A DNA stretch of 64,000 nt, from assembly GCF_000001735.4 (NCBI RefSeq), contig NC_003074.8, forward strand, positions 11,966,101 to 12,030,100, given 5' to 3'. Position 1 is the first letter of the stretch; every line of letters starts with the position of its first letter. A program made the position numbers and the translations under genes. The notes beneath the pieces are model-generated. The model searched no databases and was not told the origin of the DNA. It worked only from the letters and a program-made list of their open reading frames with translations. This document shows positions 1-11,011 of this stretch, one piece after another. Origin of the DNA: Arabidopsis thaliana. Its lineage: Eukaryota; Streptophyta; Magnoliopsida; Brassicales; Brassicaceae.

Positions 1-94
1 CGTGGGGAAATAGACCGTTTTTCCAGAAAAACATGAAAAGAATAGAGAAAAACAGAGAGTGTAAGAGGACACCTCGATATATTGCTTTCTCCAT
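1..94 (-). CDS. Possible N-terminus of a gene running off the left edge
   Basis: Reading the minus strand from an ATG at 94, the frame stays open for 31 codons to the window edge. It starts MEKAIYRGVLL and continues with a hydrophobic Leu/Phe-rich stretch like a signal peptide or membrane anchor. A TATA-like TTATAAATA lies at about 204-212 on the same strand, a sensible distance upstream. No family can be named from so few residues. A chance open frame in AT-rich DNA is quite possible. Confidence 0.25.
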   Translation of the reverse strand, partial: MEKAIYRGVLLHSLFFSILFMFFWKNGLFPH

Positions 95-215
95 GGTCTC
101 ATCGATCCACAACCTCAGTTTTCTTCTGGTAGAATAAAAAAAAAAGCGGAAGAGTAAAAGAAAATAGGAACTGATGAGTGAGTTCTTGAAATGAGACGTA
201 CAGTATTTATAAGGT

Positions 216-2056
216 ATAAATTTTTAGGTAAAAAATATGCATAAAATATTAAATCGTGAAAGTCAAGTTTAATGATTATGATGAATCCCATAATTATAGG
301 AGAATGTTTAGCAATTATCTTATAAGTTGTTATTTAATTAGGAAAATTGTTCGGAAACTTTATGTTAATTCAAAAATGAATATCCAACTAAATATTTGAT
401 TACCTATAATTATGGAGAAGTGATATTCAAATTTAAGAAAGGAATATACGCATTGAATATTTTAAATTAATATGATTCAGTTGCTGAAAAAGGAATTCAC
501 TTAATATAACTAACAAAAATTAATATAAACCAAAAATGTAATTAATCTTATTTTTAAATGTTTAAACATATTTTTTCTATTTTAAATATCAAACATAAAA
601 AATAATTTAGTTAAAATTATTTTTCCAGTTATTTAAATAAATTTAGAATATTTAACACAATTTCGAATTCAAACATATTAATTCGATATTTATAATGTTA
701 TATCTATAAATAAAGCAGATTTGATTAGAAAATGTTTTTAAAAAATTAATTGGATTAGTAATATATGGGTATAATTAGTTTTCCAATTTTAAACCCACAT
801 AATTATGAATAGTATTGAATAAGAGAATATATTAATTGGAAATAAATAAAAATTATCTCTCCAAAAATTTTGCTGTAGGATTTATTGAAAAAAAATCAAT
901 GGCTACAATTAATTCAATCGAATGGCCAAGATTATAACGTATGACCCAAAAGTTTAAATCCGGGTCAAAAGGATCCGCGTATTTTTTAAGTGAAGGCAAG
1001 AGATCGAACGGACACAAACAATTCAATCGAATGACAAAAATTATAACGTAAATTAAATGATTCTCAGTAAAAGGTAATTTTTTCCATGACATTAACATTT
1101 TAAACATATGATTTTAAAATAAAAAAAATTTTAACTGAGAATCAGTTAACGTATATCTCAAATAATAGTATAGATATTGCATGTAGATATATATGATAGA
1201 TTGATCATCATGCATAATAGGATTTAAAAAATTATATCCTAAATATCCATGATGATAACGTAGCAACGACCAAAACAAAAATAATATTTTTATTAGAAAT
1301 AAGTTAATGTAAGAAAAAAAGTTAAAGTGAACTGTATAAGACAACACATATTTCAAGGCGGAACTTGATTTAAGTTAAATAAATAACGAGATACAAGCTA
1401 AATATTTAACGTTTGATCAATAATATGGACAAAATGATATGAAATTATTATTTTGAAACATTAGCAAAAATTTATGAATACTGTAATTAGAAAAATTATT
1501 ATTTTCCAAAATTATGATATTATTTATGAAATTTTGTTGATAGAACATATGCATCTTACTATATTATTTCGGAAGTACATTTTAAATATAACTTTAATTT
1601 TTGTAATTAATTACATGGTAATGCCATTAGAAAAAATTAATCAAAAACAAAATTCTTTGATAACGTCATTAAGGTTAACAAAATCATTTAACGACAATAT
1701 TCATCTCTTAATTATAAGGCTTATTGGACCTATAGACGGGTCATAAAAGATTTCCTAAACTGAAGCAAAATATACTGAATATTCAAATATCTATCTGTTA
1801 CCAAATTATAAACAAATAAGTTCGTAAAATAATTTAATATTTTACATACAAAATCAATTAAATCTTAATCACATAAAAATTAGCACAAAAAAATATTCAA
1901 CAATTAAAAAATTATCAAATCTCGGTGTTATATAAATTTTGATACTATATTCGAATAAAGTGTAATATACCTTTTCAATTTGTATTCTTTAACTAATTTA
2001 TGCTAACTAATATATTTGCTAATCGTATACCTATCAAAACCGACTATCGTTTCTTA
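216..2056. other. AT-rich intergenic DNA, no gene seen
   Basis: Very AT-rich sequence with only short open frames of low-complexity composition on both strands. I recognise no protein family, RNA gene or clear transposon end here. Confidence 0.6.
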
Positions 2057-2516
2057 TCTCTATAGTATTTTTGCAAGACTTTTTTGGTGGATTTGGGTAA
2101 AAGTGCATTCGGGTCATATGGTACATTCTCCTATTAAATAAATATGGTGCACTCCTATGTTATTAGCTAAAATGTTTAGATTATCATTTAGAGTCATGTC
2201 ATAAATAAAATTAATATTAATAAAATAAATGGTAAAACAATTACAGAACGGGTTTTATTTTGGAATTGGGTTATATGGTGGATGTATTTGAATCAATATC
2301 TATAAAATTTTAAAATATTATTAATATGTTGTTTTAATAGGGGTTAAAACTTCAGTCTTTTAACAATTGTCTCATGGATTCGTGGTATAGCGTTACTTAA
2401 TAATAATTATAAACTGTGAAATATAAATATTTTATAAAAATAAAATTTGCAAGTTTAAATATATATTACTTTTAGAAAATAAATCGTCCTGCGGTATATC
2501 GCGGGTTAAAATCTAG
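2057..2516 (+). mobile_element. Small non-autonomous Helitron (AtREP-like)
   Basis: The left end TCTCTATAGTA follows an A, and the right end is CTAG followed by T, as expected for insertion between A and T without target duplication. About ten bases before the CTAG there is a GC-rich hairpin (CCTGCGG, loop TATAT, CGCGGG), the usual Helitron 3' stop signal. The element is 460 bp with no coding capacity, like the short AtREP Helitrons of Arabidopsis. The 3' end is clear; the 5' end is chosen by its resemblance to AtREP starts and is less certain. Confidence 0.6.
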
Positions 2517-3471
2517 TTAGTTTTATGTTTTATTACTAGATGATGATGACAAAAAGAAAATGTGAAAAAGGCACAAGAAGTGCATCAAATGAAGTGCATG
2601 GGTTGGGAACATGAACATGTAAATTTGTCTTTGCATGGATTTACGAAAAAGTTACGAAGACTTTACTAAACAAATCAAATCATTAGTTAACTAAAATAAA
2701 CTTAGGATTCCTAAATATATTTATCGTTGGAAACTTGAACTAACCGCGTGTTGCCCGAGCTGGTCCCTCTCTGCCTAACCTATTACTAATATATTTCTTT
2801 TAACCGAGTCACCAGAACCAATCCCTAAAATATTTGATGCCACATATCAGATAGAACATGAGAGTGATTTTTTTCAAGAATAATATCGATTAAGTTTGAA
2901 ACTTTGTGTTCACTCTTCACCACAAGCATATGGTGGTCATCGTGTACTTGAGTATTTGTTGGATATGGGCTGCCGATAATGACAAAGCCTGGCCTAAATT
3001 GTTTTGTTTAGCAAAGGGAAAATGGGTCCAGCTAGCCCATCTGCTCGGCTAGGCCCAATTAGACTTCCAACTGAAGAAAGATACAAAACAAAATCTGTAA
3101 TCTGCAACCGTTAGGTCTTGTTTCCGACTACTAAAAACAGATTCAAAACTTACGAGTGTGGTAACAAAATTCTGGTGGAGGTGGAGTACAAATGGTCAAT
3201 CGAGAGAAATGCATTTGTTGGCTTGAACTATTTTTATAATCTGAATCAAGACATAACAAAAGGTTAACTTATTTTATTCAATGGCAGATTATGATTTACA
3301 CCCTCTTTTTGTAATTTATGATAATCTGCTACCTAATAAATCTTATAATAATTTATTATTGATGATAAAATTTCTATATCGGTTTGAGTTTTAAAAAAAA
3401 TTAAGATTTAATACAATGTTATAATTATAAACCAAATTATATATCGATTTGTGTTTATAAAAAAAGAATAG
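2517..3471. other. Intergenic DNA, no gene seen
   Basis: No open frame of note and no recognisable family. The stretch 2720-3200 is less AT-rich than its surroundings and could be an old degraded element, but I see no ends. Confidence 0.5.
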
Positions 3472-4698
3472 GGCTCCGTTTGTTTCTCCATCCAGATGGA
3501 TCATCTAGATGCAGATGAAAAATGATGTTTGTTTTTGACAAATTAATAGATCATTTGGATGTTCCATCTGAATGACTTTGTAAATTTAAGCTAATTTGTG
3601 AAACTCATTTGGATGGACTTGGTAGAACCATTCGGATGGAGATGATCTAGTCCAAAAAACAAATGACAAATATACCTTCTTTTAATAATGTTAATTTTCA
3701 ATAGATTTCTTATTTAATATTTTTTTTAAATTACCTATTGTACCAAAAACTCTAAAAATTGTGAAATCACTGACTATTATTTTACGTCATTCGTTTTTCC
3801 CGCCAAAACCGCAAAATCATATTTTCTCGCCAACACCGCAAAATCATATTTTCCTGTCAAAACGTTAAAATTATATTTTCCTACAAAACCGCAAAATCAT
3901 AATTTACCGCCAAAACCGTAAAATCATATTTTCCCGCCAAAACCGTAAAATTGTATTTTCCCATCAAAACCGTAAAATTATATTTTCCCACAAAACCGCA
4001 AAATCATATTTTCTCGTCAAAACCGTAAAATTGTATTTTCCCGCCAAAACTGCAAAATCATATTTTCCCGCCAAAACCCTAAAATCGTATTTTCCCGCCA
4101 AAACCGTAAAATCATGTTTTCCCGCCAAAACGTTAAAATCATATTTTCTTACCAAAACCGTATTATCATATTTTCCCGCCAAAACCCTAAAATCGTATTT
4201 TCCCGCCAAAACCGTAAAATCGTATTTTCCCGCCAAAACCACAAAATCATGTTTTCCAGCCAAAACGTTAAAATCATATTTTCCTACCAAAACCGTATTA
4301 TCATATTTTCCCGCCAAAACCGTAAAATCATATTTTCCCGCAAAAACCACAAAATCATATTTTCTCGCCAAAACCGTAAAATCATATTTTCCACCAAAAC
4401 TGCAAAATCACATTTCCCGCCAAAACTGTAAAATCATTTGTTCATTAAAATTATATTTGGTAATGATGTTAAATAATTGTCATTCGTTAAAATTATAGCA
4501 TGGGTATTTTAGTCATTTTTATTAGAATGAGAATGTTGATGAATTACAAAATGATCAAACAAAGAAATATTTATTTAAATACATCATTTATGTAAAATAC
4601 TAAATAATCAAACAAACATCATTCAAATGCATCATCCAAATAGATCATGTAAATGGATTATTTGGATGAAAATGCCAAATGATCAAACAAACAGGGCC
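3472..4698. mobile_element. MITE with 3-bp TSD carrying an E2F-site repeat array
   Basis: The ends are inverted repeats: GGCTCCGTTTGTTT on the left and, read inward from the right, GGCCCTGTTTGTTTGATC. Both sides are flanked by TAG (3469-3471 and 4699-4701), a 3-bp target duplication as in PIF/Harbinger elements, although those prefer TTA/TAA. The subterminal arms repeat ATCATTTGGATG-type words in inverted order. The interior (about 3796-4440) is a tandem repeat with a period near 27 bp. There is no transposase, so it is non-autonomous. The superfamily is inferred from the ends only. Confidence 0.65.
3796..4440. repeat. ~27-bp tandem array with E2F-type TTCCCGCCAA boxes
   Basis: The unit reads roughly ATTTTCCCGCCAAAACCGTAAAATC, about 24 copies with drift. 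By eye about eleven contain the exact decamer TTCCCGCCAA, which matches the plant E2F consensus TTSSCGSSAA; the others differ by one or two bases. Because the period is a multiple of three, long frames stay open on both strands (for example 3964-4371 minus and 4031-4498 plus). They are by-products of the repeat, not genes. Confidence 0.8.
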
Positions 4699-4701
4699 TA
4701 G

Positions 4702-6030
4702 ATAAAAAAATATTTGGACAACTTGAGAGACATGGTTTAAATTTTACAATTAAACAACTCTCAATGCTCATCCTTGGACATCCTAATAACCAACCTAAAA
4801 CCAAATCATTTGTGTCTATTAATAACTTTATCATAAACAATATGCAACGAGGAACAATGAAAACAACTAGAACAATCTTCATATTTAGAGATGAACCGAC
4901 TTATTCAAACAATTGTAATTAACTTAATCTATACTTAAAATTTTGAAACAATCTGAGAGGATCATCTAAAATACTTGAGATGAACCGACTTATTCATCAC
5001 TCACTAAGCCTGAATTTAATTTTTAAACTTTTTTTGGTGTGAAGCATGAATTTAATTATGGACCAAAGTAGTTGTTTAACCAAAACAAGACAACATTATG
5101 AAATCAACAAGATGTCAAGATCCAAGACAAGAAGTCACACAATACACAATTATAAACAAATCAATAAAACCAACCATTCATACTAATTATTTTACCACAT
5201 ATATAAATTGATATACAGAAAATGGATCATCTCGGCCCATGTGCAAGCCTAGGGCCATTATGGCTAAGTTTATAGTCTAAATAGTGTATTGGACGGTTTC
5301 AAGCAATTATTTTTAATGACAGGTGTAAGCACTTATTTTTAATAAAATGGTTTTAATTGATTTTTATATTTAAATAAAGGGTTCAATTAATAAATTAAAG
5401 AGGAAATACATTTTTTTAAAACTATTAATCTAACTACATTTTTAACCACTCTTAAAAATCATTTTCAGATCATTATTGGTTATATATTAAGTTTCGTTGG
5501 GACGAACACAAAAAGACAATTAATAAAAGAAGACATAAACATTATCTAAAGATGTGTCTTATCATTTCTGTTAGTTGAACAAATAAAAAATAACAAAGAC
5601 CAAAGAGATTTTTATTTTTGAATTTGTTGGTATTCTCCTTCTTGCAAAGATCTAAAATAGCACAGCTCCTCGAGTAACACGTGTCATAATTTCACGACTT
5701 CATCGTATCTATTCTCATCTAAATTTATGGAAACATCACTTTCACACTTCCACAACAAGCCACACATTCCAAATAACCAAACCAAGCTACTAATTATTCT
5801 TCCAATAAGAAAATATTTACATCTAAATCCTTAATTTATAAGAGCATTTAACCTAAATAAACTATTTTGTAACTATTAATATATATGCACCCTACCAAAA
5901 AAATCTAATATCTATGCATATTTCTATTTATAGAACAGTTAAATAAAAAAATGTTTAGGGCTTGTTCTATGCAAACTGAAAGTCTTTTTTTATGTTATGA
6001 TAAGTTCCCGTTTCTTCTTTCTTTTTTGGG
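4702..6030. other. Intergenic DNA, no gene seen
   Basis: AT-rich sequence with short unrelated open frames. No gene, RNA or clear repeat boundary was recognised. Confidence 0.55.
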
Positions 6031-6950
6031 TAATATTAGAAAGTAACCATAGAATTGAAAAGAATGTAGTAACTAACCATTGTCAGTTTATATGTGAGTA
6101 AATAACCTTATGACGGCATAAGAAAATACAAAAATATCCTTGCAAGTTGAACCAAAAGCAAGAGTATGAAAATAGCATGATATTTATAAAAAAGGTGACA
6201 TTTTATAATGTGTTATAAGAATAAATAATATGTTATATGAAAAAGTAGCATGTTGACAGAGAAAGATTTCCAGTTATAACGTGTAATTCGAAAAAGTAGC
6301 ATGGTACAAAAGAAAATAACATACAATTTAAAAAGAAAACATAACGACGATGATTCCAAGAAAGAATCAAAATCGAACAAAATAAATAGCACGATATTTA
6401 TCAAAAAAGTGACATTTTATAATGTGCTATTAGAATAAATAATTTGTTATATGGAAAAATAGCATGTTGTTTGAGAGAGATTTTCAATTATAACGTGTAA
6501 TTCGAGAAAGTAGCATGGTAAAAAAGAAAATAACATACAATTTAAAAAGAAAACATAACGACGGAGATTCCAAGAAAGAATCAAAATCGAACAAAATAAA
6601 ATGAGAAATCTTCTGCAAATTGAGGGAAAGATGATCCGTCAATATAAATAACGTTTAGCAGCCTAAATTTATCGAAAAAGAGACTTGGTGGTTGTGATGG
6701 TGGAAGATGTGGTGGTTGTGGTGGTGGAAGAAAGAGAGATGAGTGGTGGTTTGTTCGGATTCATCAAAAGTTTTTCGCCATATAATCATCTAAGTGTTCT
6801 GTGTGATTTTGTAAAATAGCATGTAATACATATAAAATTCGACAATGGGTATAAAAGTAATTGCAAATGATGAAAGAGAGTGTATTCTGACACCATAGTT
6901 ACTTTGTTAATTCTTTTACAATTCATAGTCATTTTGTGCATATTCTCTTC
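6030..6950. mobile_element. Non-autonomous inverted-repeat element with two internal ~213-bp repeats
   Basis: Imperfect inverted repeats of about 50 bp bound the segment. On the left is AAAGTAACCATAGAATTG followed by AAAAGAATGTAGTAAC; on the right, reading inward, AAATGACTATGAATTG followed by AAAAGAATTAACAAAG, then TATGGTGTCAG. Inside, 6174-6388 and 6388-6600 are a direct repeat (for example AAAGTAGCATGGTA and GAAAACATAACGACG occur in both). It has no transposase. Exact ends and target duplication could not be set, so the class is open; a MULE-type MITE is one option. Confidence 0.4.
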
Positions 6951-7185
6951 TTTTTTTTAGGTAAGAATATGACTTTCTATTTCAATTCAAAAGTTCTTGT
7001 TATCCAACAAAATAGTTACCATGGATTTGTATTTATACTATACTCTAATGTTATTGAAATAAGATTTAGAACATCTTTAAATCGTAATACAGTGACAATG
7101 ATTATGTCATTTAAATTAACAAAATTTGATCTATACCAAAAAGTTTGATAACACAAGATAACTTGATTGTTTAGATTCAAACTCA

Positions 7186-7580
7186 AGCATCAAATGTCCT
7201 TAAAGTAGAACTTAGGAAAAATGATTAGCAACTGCATAAAAAGACTCCATCATATAATCAAACTTTAAAAATATCTTATTAGCTATACACAATATTGTCA
7301 TTATATAAGCACATCTCTAAACAAACATAAATCATATTGTAAACACCATAACCATTATACTTACCATTTTTTTTGTGTCAAAATCCATTATACTTACTAT
7401 GTATCTACAGAAAAAGACGCCATCACATATGGAAACTTGAAAAATATCTTATTAGCTATACAAAATATTGTCATCGTATATGCACATTTCTAAACAAATA
7501 TAAGTTATGTTACAAAACACCATAATCATTATATTTACTTCTTTTTTTTTTCTCGAAACCTATTAAACTTACTATTTATG
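7186..7580. repeat. Tandem duplication of ~176 bp
   Basis: Two adjacent diverged copies (about 7230-7405 and 7406-7580) share AATATCTTATTAGCTATAC, ATATTGTCAT and CACCATAA.CATTATA.TTAC. No coding function is visible. The copies lie upstream of the hydrolase gene, beyond its likely promoter. Confidence 0.6.
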
Positions 7581-7899
7581 TGTAATGGTTGCCAAAATTC
7601 AGAATTAACCGAGATTGACTAGTGCTGATAAAAAACTATATTATTTATTTTTAAACACATAATTAAATACATTTCTCCAACACAAATATTTTATATACTA
7701 TTGAAAATGTTTTAACCAAATAAAAATAATATTTACTCTCTTTTAAATATTCAAAACTCTAGCTATTTTAACATATCATTTTGTAAGAAAATTATATGAA
7801 ACTCAAAAATCACAATAACTCAGTGAATAAAATTAAATTAAAAGAGCTACTCACTTATGACTATGAAGAGTCATGCTCATGAACAAAAGAATTAAAAAA

Positions 7900-8323
7900 A
7901 GAAAACACGTGCTAATGCTTCTCCTCCTCCTCCTCCACATCGCCGGGTTTTCCTCTTCCTCCCCCGTGAAAACTGCATTTATATCAATTCTTCAGATTCC
8001 CCAAACCCTAAATTCTCTCTCTCTCCCAATTTTTCTCCGTCGTTTTCCCCCAAATTTCCTCTCTTTTTTATGTCTTCAAACTTCAAATCCAATCTTCTTC
8101 TCTCTCCAGCTCATTGACTCAACCAAATCTAGATCAAAGTTTGAATTTTTAAAACCTTTCTTTTTTTTGTTGCTTCCTTCCAAAAAAAAAAACGTTTCTT
8201 TTTTTTTTCTTCTTCTTCTTCCTTCTGCATCTGAAAGTTTGTATTTTTCCTGGGTTTTTACCTTTCTTGGTTTGAATAGACAAAAGGGTTTTCAAAATTC
8301 TGTAGATTTCATTGTTACAAAAA
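7900..8323 (+). promoter_or_regulatory. Promoter/5' leader of the hydrolase gene
   Basis: A CACGTG (G-box) lies at about 7906-7911 and a telo-box (AAACCCTA) at about 8002-8010. From about 8010 to 8300 the sequence is a long C/T-rich stretch (repeated TCTTC and CTCTC), typical of Arabidopsis 5' leaders. An open frame begins at 7873 and crosses the leader, but it is out of frame with the real start codon at 8324 and has no family features. Confidence 0.5.
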
Positions 8324-10471
8324 ATGGGAGCGGTGACGTCATCAATGGCGGCGAAGTTTGCGTTTTTCCCGCCAAATCCGCCGTCGTACGGCGTAGAAGT
8401 GGTGGAAGGAAAGCTGAGGCTGATTGGTGTAGAGAACGTGAAGGAGAATGTTGAAGTATTGAAGCTGAAGACGAAGAGAGGTAATCAGGTGGTTGCGGCG
8501 TATATTAAGAATCCTACAGCTTCACTTACGCTTCTTTATTCTCATGGTAACGCCGCGGATCTTGGTCAGATGTTCGAGCTTTTCTCCGAGCTTAGCCTCC
8601 ATCTTCGTGTTAACTTAATTGGGTAATTAGTTTGTTAACTCTTCTTGCTTGGAGTTTGATTGATTTTAAGACAAGATTTGAAAGTTGTTTTTCATGGATT
8701 AGGACAAGTTGGTTTTGTTTTGTCGGAAATGTTCTAAAAAGTAGAAAGTAAAACATTTGATTGTCTAGAATCAAACTGTTGGATCTGTTGTGGTTTTGGT
8801 GAACTTGTAGAGCTTAAAGAACCAAATATTGGAGCTGAATTGCCTCAAAAACCGACACTTCTAGGAATCGAGATTCTATATATTTTGTCTTTGGTGCATA
8901 GCGTTGGATTGATATAAGTGAGATCCATTGGATTGATCTCAGCAAGATTTGGTAGATAATGGATCTGTTGTGGTTTTTTTGAATTTTGATGAACTTGTGG
9001 AGCTTAAAGAACCGATATTGGAGCTGAATCGCCTCGAAAACCGACACAAATATGAATTGACATATTCGATATGTATCGCCTTTAGTCAGTAGCATAGGAT
9101 TGATATAAAGTGAGATCCATTGGATTGATTTCTGCAATTTTTGGTAGATAAAATTTCGAGCAATCTTGAAGCTGTTCTCATTAGGGCAAGTTTTTGTTTT
9201 ATCGGTTAGTGTCGGCTCATCTTGAGGTTGTAGATAGTTAGAAACAAAGGAGAATCATGTGAATGGATCTTGGTTTTTAGATCAGACATAAGTGAGATCC
9301 ATTGTATGAATATTGATTTGTTTATGTGACTGTGTTGTGTAATGATTCAGGTATGATTATTCGGGTTATGGGAGATCTTCAGGGAAGGTATGATCCATTG
9401 TTTTTGATTTTTAGTCAATCAAATTTCTCAAGAATGATGTTTTTTTTTCCAACAGCCTAGTGAGCAGAACACGTATAGCGATATAGAAGCAGTGTATAGA
9501 TGCTTGGAAGAGAAGTATGGTGTGAAGGAACAAGATGTTATCTTATATGGACAATCTGTAGGAAGCGGCCCGACTTTAGAATTGGCTTCTCGGTTACCTA
9601 ACCTACGAGCCGTGGTTCTTCATAGCGCTATTGCTTCCGGACTTAGAGTCATGTACCCTGTTAAACGAACTTACTGGTTCGACATTTACAAGGTTCTTGT
9701 ACAAACTTTTCTTTTTTCCACATTCCCTACTTTACTTATGTGCTAAATTTTAATTGTTGTGATTGCAGAATGTCGAGAAGATATCGTTTGTCAAATGTCC
9801 GGTTTTAGTAATACACGTGAGTATTATCTCACGTTTATTCGGTTTTTAATGTCGTTTAGTTATTGATCCGAGGATATCGAATGTTTGTGCAGGGAACATC
9901 AGATGATGTTGTTAATTGGTCTCATGGGAAGCAATTATTTGAGCTATGTAAAGAAAAATATGAACCGCTTTGGATCAAAGGAGGGAACCATTGTGATTTA
10001 GAGTTATATCCGCAATACATAAAGCATCTAAGAAAATTTGTATCGGCGATTGAAAAGTCGCCGATACTTAGAAATGGACCGGTGCCACTAACAGAGAAGG
10101 CAAGGAGTAGTACGGATATTAGAGAACCTGCAAGACCAAGCACAGATCAGAGAGATAAATCAAGAACAAGCACGGATCAAAGAGAGATGCCGAAGCTGAG
10201 TACAGATATAGCGAGAGCAAGCGTTGATAAGAGGGAGAGAACGAGAAGAAGCGTTGATGGGACTGAGAAACCGAGTAATTCCGCGGAACAGCAACTAGTA
10301 CAACCAGAGAAAGGAAGGAATAGCATTGACAGGTACATTTCTCAGAGTTTCTATGATGTGTTGATGATCATGTTGTTGATGATCATGTATGATAACAGGT
10401 TTGGGGAGATGATAAGATCAGTAGGATTTTGCAACATAGATTGTTTCAAGCCTACAGCAACAGCTAAGTGA
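8324..10471 (+). CDS. ABHD17-like alpha/beta hydrolase (putative protein depalmitoylase)
   Basis: Six exons: 8324-8622, 9351-9387, 9456-9692, 9769-9816, 9893-10332, 10399-10471; all introns are GT-AG and the product is 377 aa. Visible serine-hydrolase features are an oxyanion-loop HGNAADLG at 74-81, nucleophile elbow GQSVGSG with Ser146, Asp211 in GTSDD and His240 in GGNHCD. ABHD17 proteins remove palmitate from membrane-bound proteins; that role is known for the family and inferred here. The start MGAVTSS fits an N-myristoylation signal (Gly2, Ser6) and could supply membrane attachment. The C-terminal ~110 residues are a hydrophilic tail with repeated STD-R/STDQRE words and many R-x-x-S sites. 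It closely resembles Arabidopsis At3g30380 as I remember it. The start is chosen because conserved sequence begins there. Confidence 0.93.
8779..9150 (+). repeat. ~180-bp tandem duplication inside hydrolase intron 1
   Basis: Two copies (about 8779-8957 and 8959-9150) share GGATCTGTTGTGGTTTT, AGAGCTTAAAGAACC, TTGGAGCTGAAT, AACCGACAC and GTGAGATCCATTGGATTGAT. The duplication lies wholly within intron 1 (8623-9350) and leaves the splice sites intact. Confidence 0.75.
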
Positions 10472-11011
10472 GGTAAAAGAGAAGAAACATAAACACACTC
10501 ACAGACAATACACATGGATCCAAGACATCTAACTTTAGTTGTTTGATTTTGGTTTGTTATCTCTTTCTCCACTTACTTCCTCTTATGCTATGGAATTTAA
10601 CAAGTCACACATCAATGTTTGATTCAAAAGCTTGGTTTGGTTATTTTAAACTATGAATGATACAACAGATTAGAATATGTTTACGCCTAGTACATCGATC
10701 TTTCTATTGCTTAAGGTGGCTTTGTGCCTAGGCATGCTCTTAAAACCAAATATGTATATAGATATGAAGCAATAGCTAAGAGTCATGAAAAGGCAAAATA
10801 TGTATCTGCATTACAATTTTTATACAGAGTTTTTTTACAAACAACACTCATGGTGGTATATAACACCGAAGCAAAAGTCCGCTTAGAACACTCAACGACA
10901 AAAGTACAAACATATAAGAGAAGAGAAGTCTTGTCTTCTTCATTATTTGATTTCACATAGAAGAAAAAGCAAAAGCTAAACACCAAACTGCACATTTTCT
11001 CATACCGGGAT
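10472..11011. other. Short convergent 3' intergenic region
   Basis: The 540 bp between the stop codons of the hydrolase (plus strand) and the amino-acid transporter (minus strand) must hold both 3' UTRs and polyadenylation signals. The transcripts could overlap tail to tail. Open frames in this stretch have no support. Confidence 0.6.

Noticed and set aside
3796..4440. CRISPR-like look of short regular repeats
   Set aside because: Plant nuclear DNA, no unique spacers, and the repeats are contiguous with drift; it is a tandem array in a transposon.
3964..4498. Long repetitive open frames on both strands (AGKYDF-type and FPAKTVKSY-type proteins)
   Set aside because: They arise because a ~27-bp repeat stays open in several frames; they lie inside a MITE and resemble no protein family.
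7873..8454. 193-codon frame starting upstream of the hydrolase
   Set aside because: It crosses a C/T-rich leader and is out of frame with the conserved hydrolase, whose start is 8324.
10333..10398. Continuation of the hydrolase reading into [10 protein letters not shown]
   Set aside because: This is intron 5; splicing 10332 to 10399 restores a conserved C-terminus ending at 10471.
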